From: JADJMO01 sp016794445
Lineage (GTDB): Bacteria; Myxococcota_A; Polyangia; Polyangiales; JADJMO01
Direction: 5' to 3'
Length of the DNA: 64,000 bases
NCBI GenBank assembly: GCA_016794445.1
Contig: JAEUKC010000254.1
Span: 1 to 64,000, forward strand
The notes below the pieces were generated by a model that was not told the DNA's origin, made no database searches, and was given only the letters and a program-made list of their open reading frames with translations. The translations under genes were made by a program, and so were the position numbers. Every line of letters starts with the position of its first letter. Within the stretch, counting starts at the first letter, position 1. Below are positions 41,016-49,412 of this stretch, piece by piece.

Positions 41016-43934
41016 TCACCGACGGGAGCTGGGCTCAGGTTCTCCGACACCGAGGGCCGGGTCGCTGATGGGGGCCGCTGGTAGACGCATCGAGCTCGCC
41101 CGCATCGACGGCATCTCGCCCGTCGCCTCGGCGGGGTGCATCCCGAACTGCCGGAGCTTCGTGTAGAACGTGACCTTGCTGACGCCGAGCGCGCGCGCCG
41201 CGCGGGTGACGCTGCGCTGACTCTTCTCGTAGGCGTCGAGGTACGCGAGCCGCTCGACGTCGGCCAGCGGGAGGATGCCGGTGGCGTCGCGGAGCGCGAT
41301 CGCCGAGGCCGAGGGCGGGCCGGACATCGGCGGCGGCTCGCTCATCCGCCCGCGCGACAGCGCCGAGGGCACGCGATCCAGCGTCGGGGTGTCGCTCGGC
41401 AGCAGGCTCACCTCGCCCTCGATGACGTTCGCGAGCTCGCGCACGTTGCCCGGCCAGGGGTAGGCGGCGAGCGCTTGCTCGACCTCGGGGGTCATCGTGC
41501 GCACGGCCTTGCTCTGGCGGATCCCCACCTCGCGCACGTAGTGGCGCGCGAGCAGGACGACGTCGCCCGGGCGCTCCCTGAGTGCCGGGAGAGCGATCTG
41601 CAGCACGCGCAGGCGGTGGAGCAGATCGAGGCGGAATCGGCCGCGATCGACGTCGATCGCGAGGTCGCGCTGGGCGGTGGCGAGCACGCGCGCGCGCACC
41701 GGGCGCTCGACGCTCGATCCGAGGCGCGTGACGACCCGCTCCTGGAGCACCCGCAGGAGCTTGGCCTGCATGTCGAGCGGCAAGTCGACGATCTCGTCGA
41801 GCAGCAAGGTGCCGTCGCCGGCGAGCTCGAACTTGCCGACCATGCCCTCGGATCGAGCGCCCGTGAACGCGCCGCGCTCGTAGCCGAACAGCTCGGCCTC
41901 GAGGAGATCGCGGGGGAGCGCCGCGCAGTTGATGGCGACGAAGGGCTCGCGCGCGCGCGGCCCCCCCGCGTGGATCGCCTGCGCGAGCAGCTCCTTGCCG
42001 GTGCCGCTCTCGCCGATGATGAGGACGCTCGCGTCGACGGCGGCCGCGCGTCGCGCCATCTCGAGCGCCGCGAGCAGGGCGCCGTCCTGCCCGCGCAGGT
42101 CGGCGAACGTGTAGCGGGTGCGCGGGCCGACCAGCTTCTGCGCCATCTTCTGGGCGCGCTCGTACTCGACCAGCGTGACCACCAGGCCCTCGCCGGCGAC
42201 GTCGCGCGCGTGCACGACGACCGACCCGCTCGGGAGGCGCACCACCACGCCGTCGGGCCGCTCCGGCGTGGAGAGCGCGACGACCAGCGCGGACAGCTCG
42301 GGGAAATCGGTGAGTCGCTTGTCGAGCAGGCGCTGGTGCTCCACCCGGAGCGCGCGCGCGGCGGTGGCGTTCGCCGCCGTCACGACGAGCTGCCGATCGA
42401 GGGCGAGGAGGCCGTCGCGCATGGCGTCGATGGTGGCCGCGAGCCTGCGACCGAGCGACGCCGAGGCCGAGGTGGCGCGCATGCGACCGAGCGCCAGGCC
42501 ACCGAACGTGGCGAGCAGCTCGAGCGCTGCGTGGTCCGCGCCGGAGAACGCGCTGCCGCGGCCGTGCTTGTCGACGTAGATCGCGCCCTCCACCCCCGAC
42601 GTGCGCATGGGCGCGACCAGCACCGGGCCCGCCTGCGGGGCGTCGCTCCCGCCGCGTCGATCGCGGGCGACCGGTGGGCGCGACGGCGCGTCGACCAGCG
42701 CGTGCAGCACCGGCTCGCGCCAGAGGTCCTCGTCTTCGCGGCCGAGGCCGATCACCCCGAGCGGGCGCAGGCGACCATGCACGCGCTCGACGATGGCGAC
42801 GGCGGGCGCGCCGAGCTGCTCGCTCACCACCGCGAGCAGGCCCTTGATCAGCGCGCCCTCGTCGACCGCGCCCTCGAGCCGCGCGAGGGCCCTCGCGATC
42901 GCGCGCGCGCGCTCCCGCTCGGCGAACGTGCTCGCGACGATCTGCGCGAGGTCGCCCTCCACGCGCTCGAGCTCGGACAGCGCGGCGCTCGCCGAGGCGT
43001 CGAGCAGGTCGATGGAGTCGCGGATCGAGTCGACCGGAGCGCCCTGGGCCTCGAGCGCGTCGGCGGCGCGCACCTGCCGATCGAGGCCGATGGCGAGGGT
43101 GGACTGCACGTGGGCGCGCATGCGATCGCGCGCGTCGAGGCGGACGCCCACCTCGCGCGGCATCGCGCGATCGGCGTCGCGGCGGCCGTGCACGCGGAAC
43201 GCCTGGCGGAGGGCGATGCGATCGCGGAACGTGGCCGCATCGCCCAGCAAGGCGCGGGCACGGGCCACCCAACCGCTCGCCCCTTCGCCCGACTGGAACA
43301 GGTCGGGGGCGAGGCCGAGCACGCGCAGGATGGTCCGACCGGCGTCGCGCAAGAGGCCCGCGCGCTCGAGATCGGCGATCGCCTCGGCGACCCGATCCAG
43401 CTCGTTCTTGGTGGTGGCCTGCACGACCGCGCGCAGCGCCCGCGTGCGCAGATCGGAGCCGCGCAGCTCGAGCTCGCACGGCACGCGCGCGTAGAACGCC
43501 TCGAGGGCGAGCAGGTCGGCGATCTCTCCGAACCACGGCGTGCCCTCGAGGGTCGGCGGCTCGGGCAGCTTGGTGCTCCCGCGTCGCAGCGCCACGATCG
43601 AGGCCAGGAGTGAGCGCGCCGGCGCGTCCTCGCTCGACAGGTTTCCCGCGGTGTCGAGGTGAACGGTGGCGCGATCTTCGTCGTCCATGACGAGGGCCAT
43701 CTCGGCGAGGCCGAGCTCGCACATCGCCACGAGCGGCGCACGATCCCGCTGCCGACGGCGCTCCTCGACGAGCAGCCCGAGCGCGCCCGGGTCGTCGCCC
43801 GACCAGCAGCGCGCGCGCGCGAGACGGATGGCGGCGATCGGGCGGCCGGTCTCTGCCGCCGCCTCGAGGGCCCGCTCTCTCGCATCGAGGGTCGCCGCGA
43901 GCCACGAGGACGCGGTCGACGAGGGAACCATCAC
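41016..43934 (-). CDS. Sigma-54-dependent transcriptional activator with GAF domain
   Basis: Enhancer-binding protein of 972 residues. The N-terminal ~350 residues are helical and TPR-like. A GAF domain follows at about 360-500 and a PAS-like segment at about 510-610. The AAA+ domain at about 640-870 has Walker A GESGTGKE, the sigma-54-contacting GAFTGA loop, Walker B GTLLLDEI and the R-finger region. A Fis-type helix-turn-helix (about 905-945, SVTRAARALGVSKVTFYTKLR) ends the DNA-binding part. With GAFTGA intact it should activate sigma-54 promoters. No receiver domain is present, so the signal is probably a small ligand or protein partner. It lies between the protease pair and the surface-protein trio. 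Confidence 0.92.
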   Translation of the reverse strand: MMVPSSTASSWLAATLDARERALEAAAETGRPIAAIRLARARCWSGDDPGALGLLVEERRRQRDRAPLVAMCELGLAEMALVMDDEDRATVHLDTAGNLSSEDAPARSLLASIVALRRGSTKLPEPPTLEGTPWFGEIADLLALEAFYARVPCELELRGSDLRTRALRAVVQATTKNELDRVAEAIADLERAGLLRDAGRTILRVLGLAPDLFQSGEGASGWVARARALLGDAATFRDRIALRQAFRVHGRRDADRAMPREVGVRLDARDRMRAHVQSTLAIGLDRQVRAADALEAQGAPVDSIRDSIDLLDASASAALSELERVEGDLAQIVASTFAERERARAIARALARLEGAVDEGALIKGLLAVVSEQLGAPAVAIVERVHGRLRPLGVIGLGREDEDLWREPVLHALVDAPSRPPVARDRRGGSDAPQAGPVLVAPMRTSGVEGAIYVDKHGRGSAFSGADHAALELLATFGGLALGRMRATSASASLGRRLAATIDAMRDGLLALDRQLVVTAANATAARALRVEHQRLLDKRLTDFPELSALVVALSTPERPDGVVVRLPSGSVVVHARDVAGEGLVVTLVEYERAQKMAQKLVGPRTRYTFADLRGQDGALLAALEMARRAAAVDASVLIIGESGTGKELLAQAIHAGGPRAREPFVAINCAALPRDLLEAELFGYERGAFTGARSEGMVGKFELAGDGTLLLDEIVDLPLDMQAKLLRVLQERVVTRLGSSVERPVRARVLATAQRDLAIDVDRGRFRLDLLHRLRVLQIALPALRERPGDVVLLARHYVREVGIRQSKAVRTMTPEVEQALAAYPWPGNVRELANVIEGEVSLLPSDTPTLDRVPSALSRGRMSEPPPMSGPPSASAIALRDATGILPLADVERLAYLDAYEKSQRSVTRAARALGVSKVTFYTKLRQFGMHPAEATGEMPSMRASSMRLPAAPISDPALGVGEPEPSSRR

Positions 43935-43967
43935 GGCCGATTGTATCCGAATCGCGAAGTCGACGAC

Positions 43968-44351
43968 CTAGGAACGCGTGGCGTCGAGGGCGGTGCGCAC
44001 CGCCGCGAGGATGGCGTCGCGACCGCGGCGCAGTGCGGCAGGACCCGCCGCGTTTGCGGATTCGTCCAGGTCGGACCGCAGGTAGCGGTGCTCGCGGTCG
44101 TCGATCACCAGGCGATTCACCCGGATCCCCACCCGAGCCGCCCTGACCTCGTCGACCAGATCCACGAGTGGCAACGCAGCGAGCGCCGCGACGATCGCTC
44201 CCTCGTCGACGGGCACGGTGGCGGTGTGGGTGCCGAGCGGTCCACCCTTGGACGCGACGGTCGCGACGCCGTCTTGGATCGAGACGAGCAGCGTGTACTG
44301 GAAGCGCGGCGAGACGGGCCCACTGGCCTCGTCCAGCACCACGCGCGTCAT
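43968..44351 (-). CDS. Small protein coupled to the papain-like protease
   Basis: Unrecognised 127-residue cytoplasmic protein. The ATG overlaps the protease stop (ATGA). Predicted strands alternate early (FQYTLLVSIQDGVATVAS, then THTATVPVDEG), followed by a helix, two strands (VGIRVNRLVIDDREHRYL) and a C-terminal helix. The strand-helix-strand layout, and tight coupling to a protease gene, recall emfourin-type protease inhibitors. Sequence similarity is too weak to assert. It could equally be a chaperone or a substrate. Confidence 0.6.
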   Translation of the reverse strand: MTRVVLDEASGPVSPRFQYTLLVSIQDGVATVASKGGPLGTHTATVPVDEGAIVAALAALPLVDLVDEVRAARVGIRVNRLVIDDREHRYLRSDLDESANAAGPAALRRGRDAILAAVRTALDATRS

Positions 44352-46108
44352 CGACGGCTCCCACAGTAGGGACAGGCGGGCACACCCGGCGAGAGCGGCG
44401 CCGAGCAGCGCGGACAGGCGTCGTCGCGCATGGCGGTGACCTCGGGGGTGGGCTCGCGCTCCTGGAACGCACGCTCCATGGGAGGTGCAGCGCGCAGCTG
44501 CGGCTCCGCGTGCGGCTCGGGGGTCGACGCGCGGTCCTGCGGTTCGGCCTCGGCGCGCAGCGGCGCCGAGCAATGGGCGCAGATCTTCCCCGTGCCCTCG
44601 GTGCCGCAGTAGTCGCAGCGGACGGACGGCCCCGGCCCCTTCGCCCGCGCGCGCGTGGGCACGATGGCGACGTACGCGGCGTCGGCGTCGACGAGCACAC
44701 GCTTCGGGATGTAGCAGTAGCCCTTGTCCCCCCAGTCCTCGCCCCAGGAGTTCTTCACGATGTAGTAGTTGCCGAGGTAGCCGACGCAGAGCATCGCGTG
44801 ACGACCGTGGTCGCCGCTCGGCTTCTCGGCCTGCCGGAACACACCATCGCGACCGAGATCGGCGAAGGCGTCGCCCGTGTTCATGGAGACGTGCACCGGA
44901 CAGCCCGCCGTGAGGAGCTTGCGGACCTCGTCGAGCTGCACTTCGTAGACGCGCGCCTGCAGCTTGTGGTTCTGCGCGTCGGCGTCCATCTCGGCGTCCG
45001 AGACGCGCGGATGCTTCGCATCGTTCGGCCAATGGTCGTGGCGGCACGAGCCCCCGCGGATCAGCGCCTGTCCGGGGCCGACGCCTGGCTCGGTGCCGTC
45101 GCCGCCCTCGTAGGCGTAGGCGTGGTCCCTGAAGTCGCCCTGCATCCGCTGGAACTGCACCATCGTGTAGCTGCACGCGAGGCGCGGGGTCGGCGTGCCG
45201 GCGAGGTTGCCGAGCAGCTCGAGCGCGTGGGTCCAGGCGAACGCGGAGCACCGTGAGGTCTGGCCCTGGTCGCCGACCGGGGTCGCGTACTTGCGCAGGT
45301 CGACCTGCTCGGCCGGGTTGACGCCGGCGAGCTCGGGGGGCAGGGCGCGCGCGGACGGGGGCGCGTCGACGGAGCGTGGCTTCTCCGGGACGCTCACGTG
45401 CAGGTTGCCGAAGTCCATCTGCGGGTAGAGGGCGCGCAGCGCGGCGAGCGCGGCCACGGAGACGAACCCGAGGGGAGAGACGGACTCGCCCCGCTGGTAG
45501 AAGCGCACCGTGCTCCCGGCGCCGGGCACGGCCTGCTCGAACGCGCCGCGCCACGCCTCGCCGTGCTCGATGGGCTCCCAGCCCTCGGATCGACGGCGGT
45601 CGTCGGCCGACTCGCCGAAGTGCTCGGTGCGCCCGAAGAAGTTGCGGGCGGACGACTCGTAGTCGTCGCTGGTCCAGTCGCCCGTGTCCTCCTCGTAGTC
45701 CTCGTCGTCTGCATCGGGGAAGTCCTCGCGGGAGCCGAAGACCTCCTCGTCCAGATCCGGGGTGCCGAGCTCGACGTCTTCGTCTTCTTCGTCGTCGTCT
45801 TCTTCGTCTTCGCCGTCTTCGTCGTCGTCTCCTTCGTCCTCGGACTCGTCTTCGTCGTCCTCGGGGGCGACGTCTCCTTCGCCCTCTTCGGGGTCGGTGT
45901 CTTCGCCGTCCTCTTCGGGAGTCGTGTCCTCCTCTTCGTCGGCCGATTCTTCGTCGTCCGCGGGTTCTCCTTCGTCGTCGGCTTCGTCCTCGTCGGACTC
46001 GGATTCGTCGGTGGGCTCGTCGTCGGTGGGCTCGTCCTCGTCGGACGCCTCCTCCTCCGCGTCTTCCTCGTCGTCCTCGCTCGGCGTGTCGTCGTCGTCG
46101 TCGACCAT
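44348..46108 (-). CDS. Papain-like cysteine protease with acidic N-terminus and two zinc ribbons
   Basis: Predicted C1A-family peptidase of 586 residues. No signal peptide is seen. Residues ~3-142 are overwhelmingly Asp/Glu. The peptidase domain spans about 265-485: QGQTSRCSAFAW gives Gln281 and Cys287, GRHAMLCVGY gives His437, and KNSWGEDWGDKGY gives Asn453, the full papain tetrad. The Cys neighbourhood reads SRCSAF instead of GSCWAF. Two CxxC...CxxC zinc ribbons follow, at 498-513 and 565-582, with a charged linker between. I know no common protein with this order. The ATG at 46108 is the first residue of the acidic tract. The 46-base gap to the divergent ASCH gene holds the promoters. Confidence 0.85.
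   Translation of the reverse strand: MVDDDDDTPSEDDEEDAEEEASDEDEPTDDEPTDESESDEDEADDEGEPADDEESADEEEDTTPEEDGEDTDPEEGEGDVAPEDDEDESEDEGDDDEDGEDEEDDDEEDEDVELGTPDLDEEVFGSREDFPDADDEDYEEDTGDWTSDDYESSARNFFGRTEHFGESADDRRRSEGWEPIEHGEAWRGAFEQAVPGAGSTVRFYQRGESVSPLGFVSVAALAALRALYPQMDFGNLHVSVPEKPRSVDAPPSARALPPELAGVNPAEQVDLRKYATPVGDQGQTSRCSAFAWTHALELLGNLAGTPTPRLACSYTMVQFQRMQGDFRDHAYAYEGGDGTEPGVGPGQALIRGGSCRHDHWPNDAKHPRVSDAEMDADAQNHKLQARVYEVQLDEVRKLLTAGCPVHVSMNTGDAFADLGRDGVFRQAEKPSGDHGRHAMLCVGYLGNYYIVKNSWGEDWGDKGYCYIPKRVLVDADAAYVAIVPTRARAKGPGPSVRCDYCGTEGTGKICAHCSAPLRAEAEPQDRASTPEPHAEPQLRAAPPMERAFQEREPTPEVTAMRDDACPRCSAPLSPGVPACPYCGSRR
45762..46102 (-). repeat. Acidic low-complexity tract (Asp/Glu-rich coding)
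   Basis: About 115 codons made almost only of GAC, GAG, GAA and GAT, with scattered Ser, Pro and Gly. It contrasts with neighbouring genes by the high share of GAA/GAT codons. It encodes the disordered N-terminus of the protease. The opposite strand reads as an apparent Ser-rich ORF, which is only its shadow. Confidence 0.8.
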
Positions 46109-46154
46109 GGATCCGGGGTCGAGGCTAACACGCTCCTCGGGTACCCTCGCCCGC

Positions 46155-46748
46155 GTGCTGCTGTTCAAGAAGCCGTTCCACGAGGGCCTCGTGCAGGGGA
46201 CCATCACCCTGACCTTTCGCCGCTGGCAGAAGGCCAAGGTGCGCGCGGGCGGGCGCTACCGCTGCCACCCGATCGGCGTGCTCGAGGTGGATTCCATCTC
46301 GCTCGTCACGGTGGGCGCCCTCACGGAAGACGACGCGCGGCGCGCAGGCTTCCCCGATCGCGACGCCCTGCTCGCCTACCTCGCCGAGCTCGGCCCCCTG
46401 GACGACGGCACCGAGGTGCACCGGGTCGAGCTCCACCACGGCGGCGACGGCGATCGAGTCGCGATCGCGCTCGACGACCAGCTCGCAGAGGAGGACCGGG
46501 CCGCGATCCGCGCGGCGCTGGCCCGCCTCGATCGCGACGGCGCCTGGACCAAGAAGACGCTGCGGCTCATCGACGCGCGGCCCCGCGTCGCCGCCTCGCA
46601 GCTCGCGGCGACCCTCGGCCGCGAGACCGCGCCGTTCAAGGCCGACGTCGTGAAGCTCAAGAAGCTCGGCCTGACCCAGAGCTTCGAGGTCGGCTACGAG
46701 CTCTCACCGAGGGGCCGCGCCTACTTGACGCGCGCAAACCGCGCGTGA
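46155..46748 (+). CDS. ASCH domain protein
   Basis: Small cytoplasmic protein of 197 residues, GTG start. The first ~80 residues match the ASCH fold, a PUA-related RNA-binding barrel (LLFKKPFHEGLVQGTITLTF with the usual G-x-K-T/T-x-R-x-W pattern, then GVLEVDSISLVTVGAL). The C-terminal ~90 residues are helical with a winged-helix look (ARPRVAASQLAATLGRETA, then KLKKLGLTQSFEVGYELS), like a small DNA-binding wing. A role in RNA or nucleotide handling or in regulation is inferred. It is divergent from the acidic protease gene, with only 46 bases between, so the two may share regulation. Confidence 0.74.
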   Translation: MLLFKKPFHEGLVQGTITLTFRRWQKAKVRAGGRYRCHPIGVLEVDSISLVTVGALTEDDARRAGFPDRDALLAYLAELGPLDDGTEVHRVELHHGGDGDRVAIALDDQLAEEDRAAIRAALARLDRDGAWTKKTLRLIDARPRVAASQLAATLGRETAPFKADVVKLKKLGLTQSFEVGYELSPRGRAYLTRANRA

Positions 46749-46792
46749 CGCAGATCTGAAAGCGCGCGCTTTTCGCCGGCGATTTCGCCCTT

Positions 46793-46834
46793 TCGCTTTG
46801 TCGCTCCCGGACCGTCCCCGTCCGGTCCTTCGCT
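46793..46834. repeat. 42-bp hairpin repeat, copy 1 (upstream of tnaA)
   Basis: This intergenic 42-mer is identical, apart from one base, to positions 58937-58978. It holds a perfect 6-bp inverted repeat (CCGGAC/GTCCGG) around a 7-base loop, with an overlapping alternative pairing (GGACC/GGTCC). It lies 36 bases before the tryptophanase start. It resembles a REP-like dispersed element or a leader structure. Confidence 0.8.
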
Positions 46835-46869
46835 CCATTCCCGCCGGCCGCGCGTGCTAACGGAGGGCC

Positions 46870-48246
46870 ATGGAGCACATCCGCACGATCATCGAGCCGT
46901 TCCGGATCAAGTCCGTGGAGCCGATCCGCATGAGCACCGCCGCCGAGCGCGAGGCCAGCCTCGAGCGCGCCGGGTACAACCTGTTCTCGCTCCCCTCGCG
47001 GGACGTGATGATCGACCTGCTCACCGACTCGGGCACCGGCGCGATGAGCGCGGAGCAGTGGGCCGCCATCCAGCGCGGCGACGAGAGCTACGCCGGCTCA
47101 CCGTCGTTCGTGCGCTTCGAGGCCGCCGTGCGCGAGCTGTTCCCGTTCCCGCACGTCATCCCGACCCACCAGGGTCGCGCGGCCGAGAAGATCCTCTTCG
47201 CGGTCATCGGCGGCCCCGGGAAGGTGTTCCCCAACAACACCCACTTCGACACGACGCGCGCCAACATCGAGTTCACCGGCGCCGAGGCCATCGACGTCGT
47301 CATCCCCGAGGGTCGACAGCCCTCGCTCGAGCACCCGTTCAAGGGCAACGTCGACCTCGCGGCGCTCGAGGCCCTCATCGTGGCCCGCGGCAAGGAGAAC
47401 ATCCCCGCGGTCTTCGTCACCATCACCAACAACTCGGGCGGCGGCCAGCCCGTGAGCCTCGAGAACCTGCGCGGCGTGCGCGCGGTGTGCGACCGCCACG
47501 GCCTCCCGCTCTACCTCGACGCCTGCCGGTTCGCCGAGAACGCCTGGCTCGTCCGCGAGCGCGAGCCCGCGTGCGCCCACATGACCGTGAAGGAGATCGT
47601 GCGCGCCATGGCCGCCCTGGCCGACGGCATGACCATGTCCGCCAAGAAGGACGGCCTCGCCAACATCGGCGGCTGGCTCGCGGTGCGCGACGACGAGCTC
47701 GCGCGCCGCTGCCGCAACGTGCTCATCCTGACCGAGGGCTTCCCCACCTACGGAGGCCTCGCCGGGCGCGACCTCGAGGCCATCGCGCAGGGCCTCGAGG
47801 AGGTCGTCGACCACGACTACCTCCGCTACCGCATCCGCTCCACCGCCTATCTCGGCGACGCGCTGCGCAAGGCCGACGTCCCCATCGTGCTGCCCACGGG
47901 CGGCCACGCCGTGTACATCGACGCGCGGGCGATGCTCCCGCACATCCCGCTGCTCGAGTACCCAGGCCAGGCGCTCGCCATCGAGCTCTACCGCGAGGGC
48001 GGCGTGCGCGGCTGCGAGATCGGCACGGTCATGTTCGGCCGCAAGCCCGACGGCACCGAGGTACCCGCCGCGATGGATCTGGTCCGCCTCGCGATCCCGC
48101 GGCGCACGTACACCCAGAGCCACATCGACTACGTCATCGAGGTGGTCCGCCACGTCGCGAGCCGGCGCAAGGACATCCGGGGCTACCGCATCACCGCAGA
48201 ACCGCCCCAGCTGCGGCACTTCACGGCGCGCTTCGCCCCGGTCTGA
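46870..48246 (+). CDS. tnaA: Tryptophanase (beta-eliminating lyase)
   Basis: PLP enzyme that splits tryptophan into indole, pyruvate and ammonia. The 458-residue protein matches the family from end to end: EPFRIKSVEPI, DLLTDSGTGAMS, IPTHQGRAAEKILF, NNSGGGQPVSLENLR, CRFAENAW and the PLP-lysine motif MSAKKD (about 257). Tyrosine phenol-lyases share this framework. They carry an Arg in the substrate pocket (SMERG motif), where this protein has CEIG as tryptophanases do (VEIG), so I favour tryptophanase. GGAGG precedes the ATG. No tnaC-like leader peptide is visible in the 121-base upstream region, which holds the 42-bp hairpin repeat. Confidence 0.9.
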   Translation: MEHIRTIIEPFRIKSVEPIRMSTAAEREASLERAGYNLFSLPSRDVMIDLLTDSGTGAMSAEQWAAIQRGDESYAGSPSFVRFEAAVRELFPFPHVIPTHQGRAAEKILFAVIGGPGKVFPNNTHFDTTRANIEFTGAEAIDVVIPEGRQPSLEHPFKGNVDLAALEALIVARGKENIPAVFVTITNNSGGGQPVSLENLRGVRAVCDRHGLPLYLDACRFAENAWLVREREPACAHMTVKEIVRAMAALADGMTMSAKKDGLANIGGWLAVRDDELARRCRNVLILTEGFPTYGGLAGRDLEAIAQGLEEVVDHDYLRYRIRSTAYLGDALRKADVPIVLPTGGHAVYIDARAMLPHIPLLEYPGQALAIELYREGGVRGCEIGTVMFGRKPDGTEVPAAMDLVRLAIPRRTYTQSHIDYVIEVVRHVASRRKDIRGYRITAEPPQLRHFTARFAPV

Positions 48247-48341
48247 CCGCAGGCGCTGCGTCGCCTCGCAAAGCCTTCCGGATCTCGGCCCTCGACACCG
48301 CGTCCGACCCGCGTGGTACGTCCGTTGCTCGATCGAGGCGC

Positions 48342-49412
48342 GTGGCCCGCGATCTCCGTGCCGCCCTCGAGGCGTACGTCGCGCAGCGCTTCGGCGTCGC
48401 GCCCGCGGGCGTCTCGCCGCTCGGGGGCGACGGTGGCGTCAAGGAGCTCGGCTACGGCAAGCCGGTGCGTGTCTCGCTCGGGGGCACCGCGCGTGACCTC
48501 GTCGTCCACCGCTCGGTGAGCGCCGGCTACGGGCACGACACGCTGTCCGATCACGCCGCGGAGGCCTTCTTCGCGTACGGCGCTTTCTCGCGGCTGCCGG
48601 CGCACGTCCCCGCGGTCGACGTCGGGGTCATGCGCGAGGACGGGAGCTTCGCCTCGCTCGCCGACGCGCGCGACTTCTTCTACGTGACCGAGTTCGCCGA
48701 GGGCACCCCCTACTTCCACGACCTCGACGCGCTCGCGCGGACCAACCTCGCCGCGCCCGCCGATCTGTCGCGCGCCGAGCAGCTCGCGCGCTACCTCGCG
48801 TCGATCCACGCCGACAAGCGCGACGCCCCCGAGCTCTGGCGTCGACGCGTGCGCGACCTCTTCGGGCACCACGAGTGCTTCTCGGGTCTGCTCGACAGCT
48901 ACGACACCTTCGACACCGACGCCTACGCGCCGAAGGCCTTCCTCGAGGAGCTCGAGCGCCGCGCCGTGGCCCACCGGCACCGCCTCAAGCCGCGCGTCCA
49001 CCGCCTCTCGGTCGTGCACGGCGACTTCCACCCGTGGAACATCCTGTTCGACGGCGACACCCTGCGCTTGCTCGACCGCAGCCGAGGGGAGCTGGGCGAG
49101 CCCGCGGACGATCTCGCGGCCCTCGCCGTCAACTACGTCTTCTTCTCGCTGCGCGCCGTCGGCCGGTTCGAGGGTGGCTTCCGCGGGCTCTGGGATCGCT
49201 TCTTCGCGACCTACCTCGAGCGCACCGGCGACCTGGAGGTGCTCGAGACGATCCTGCCGTTCCTCGCCTGGCGGGCCCTCGTCGTCGCCTCGCCCGCCTG
49301 GTACCCGCACATCGATCTCGGCGTGCGCAGGGCGCTGTTCCGCCTGGTCGATCGCGCGCTCGGAGAGACGCGCCTCGACCTCGGCGCCGTGGCGCGGTGG
49401 GTCGCGCCGTGA
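48342..49412 (+). CDS. APH-like phosphotransferase
   Basis: Kinase-fold protein of 356 residues of the aminoglycoside-phosphotransferase/choline-kinase superfamily. Brenner's motif is HGDFHPWNILFD (about 226-237). The metal-binding Asp of the DFG-equivalent is in LRLLDRSRGELGEPADDLA just after. The N-lobe is less clear (GGVKELGYGKPVRVSLGG). The substrate is probably a small metabolite. Resistance is not implied. The GTG start follows GAGG. The stop overlaps the start of the APS-kinase-like gene (GTGA), so the pair is coupled and may modify one substrate in two steps. Confidence 0.8.
   Translation: MARDLRAALEAYVAQRFGVAPAGVSPLGGDGGVKELGYGKPVRVSLGGTARDLVVHRSVSAGYGHDTLSDHAAEAFFAYGAFSRLPAHVPAVDVGVMREDGSFASLADARDFFYVTEFAEGTPYFHDLDALARTNLAAPADLSRAEQLARYLASIHADKRDAPELWRRRVRDLFGHHECFSGLLDSYDTFDTDAYAPKAFLEELERRAVAHRHRLKPRVHRLSVVHGDFHPWNILFDGDTLRLLDRSRGELGEPADDLAALAVNYVFFSLRAVGRFEGGFRGLWDRFFATYLERTGDLEVLETILPFLAWRALVVASPAWYPHIDLGVRRALFRLVDRALGETRLDLGAVARWVAP

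Noticed and set aside
45762..46154. Plus-strand Ser-rich ORF upstream of the ASCH gene
   Set aside because: It is the antisense reading of the Asp/Glu tract of the protease. The ASCH protein starts at the GTG at 46155.
46870..48246. Tyrosine phenol-lyase as an alternative call
   Set aside because: The pocket segment reads CEIG, as in tryptophanase (VEIG), and lacks the Arg of the SMERG motif found in tyrosine phenol-lyases. The alternative is kept only as a minor possibility.
48342..49412. Aminoglycoside resistance gene
   Set aside because: The Brenner motif only shows the kinase superfamily. Context with an APS-kinase-like gene points to metabolism, and no resistance-enzyme signature is seen.
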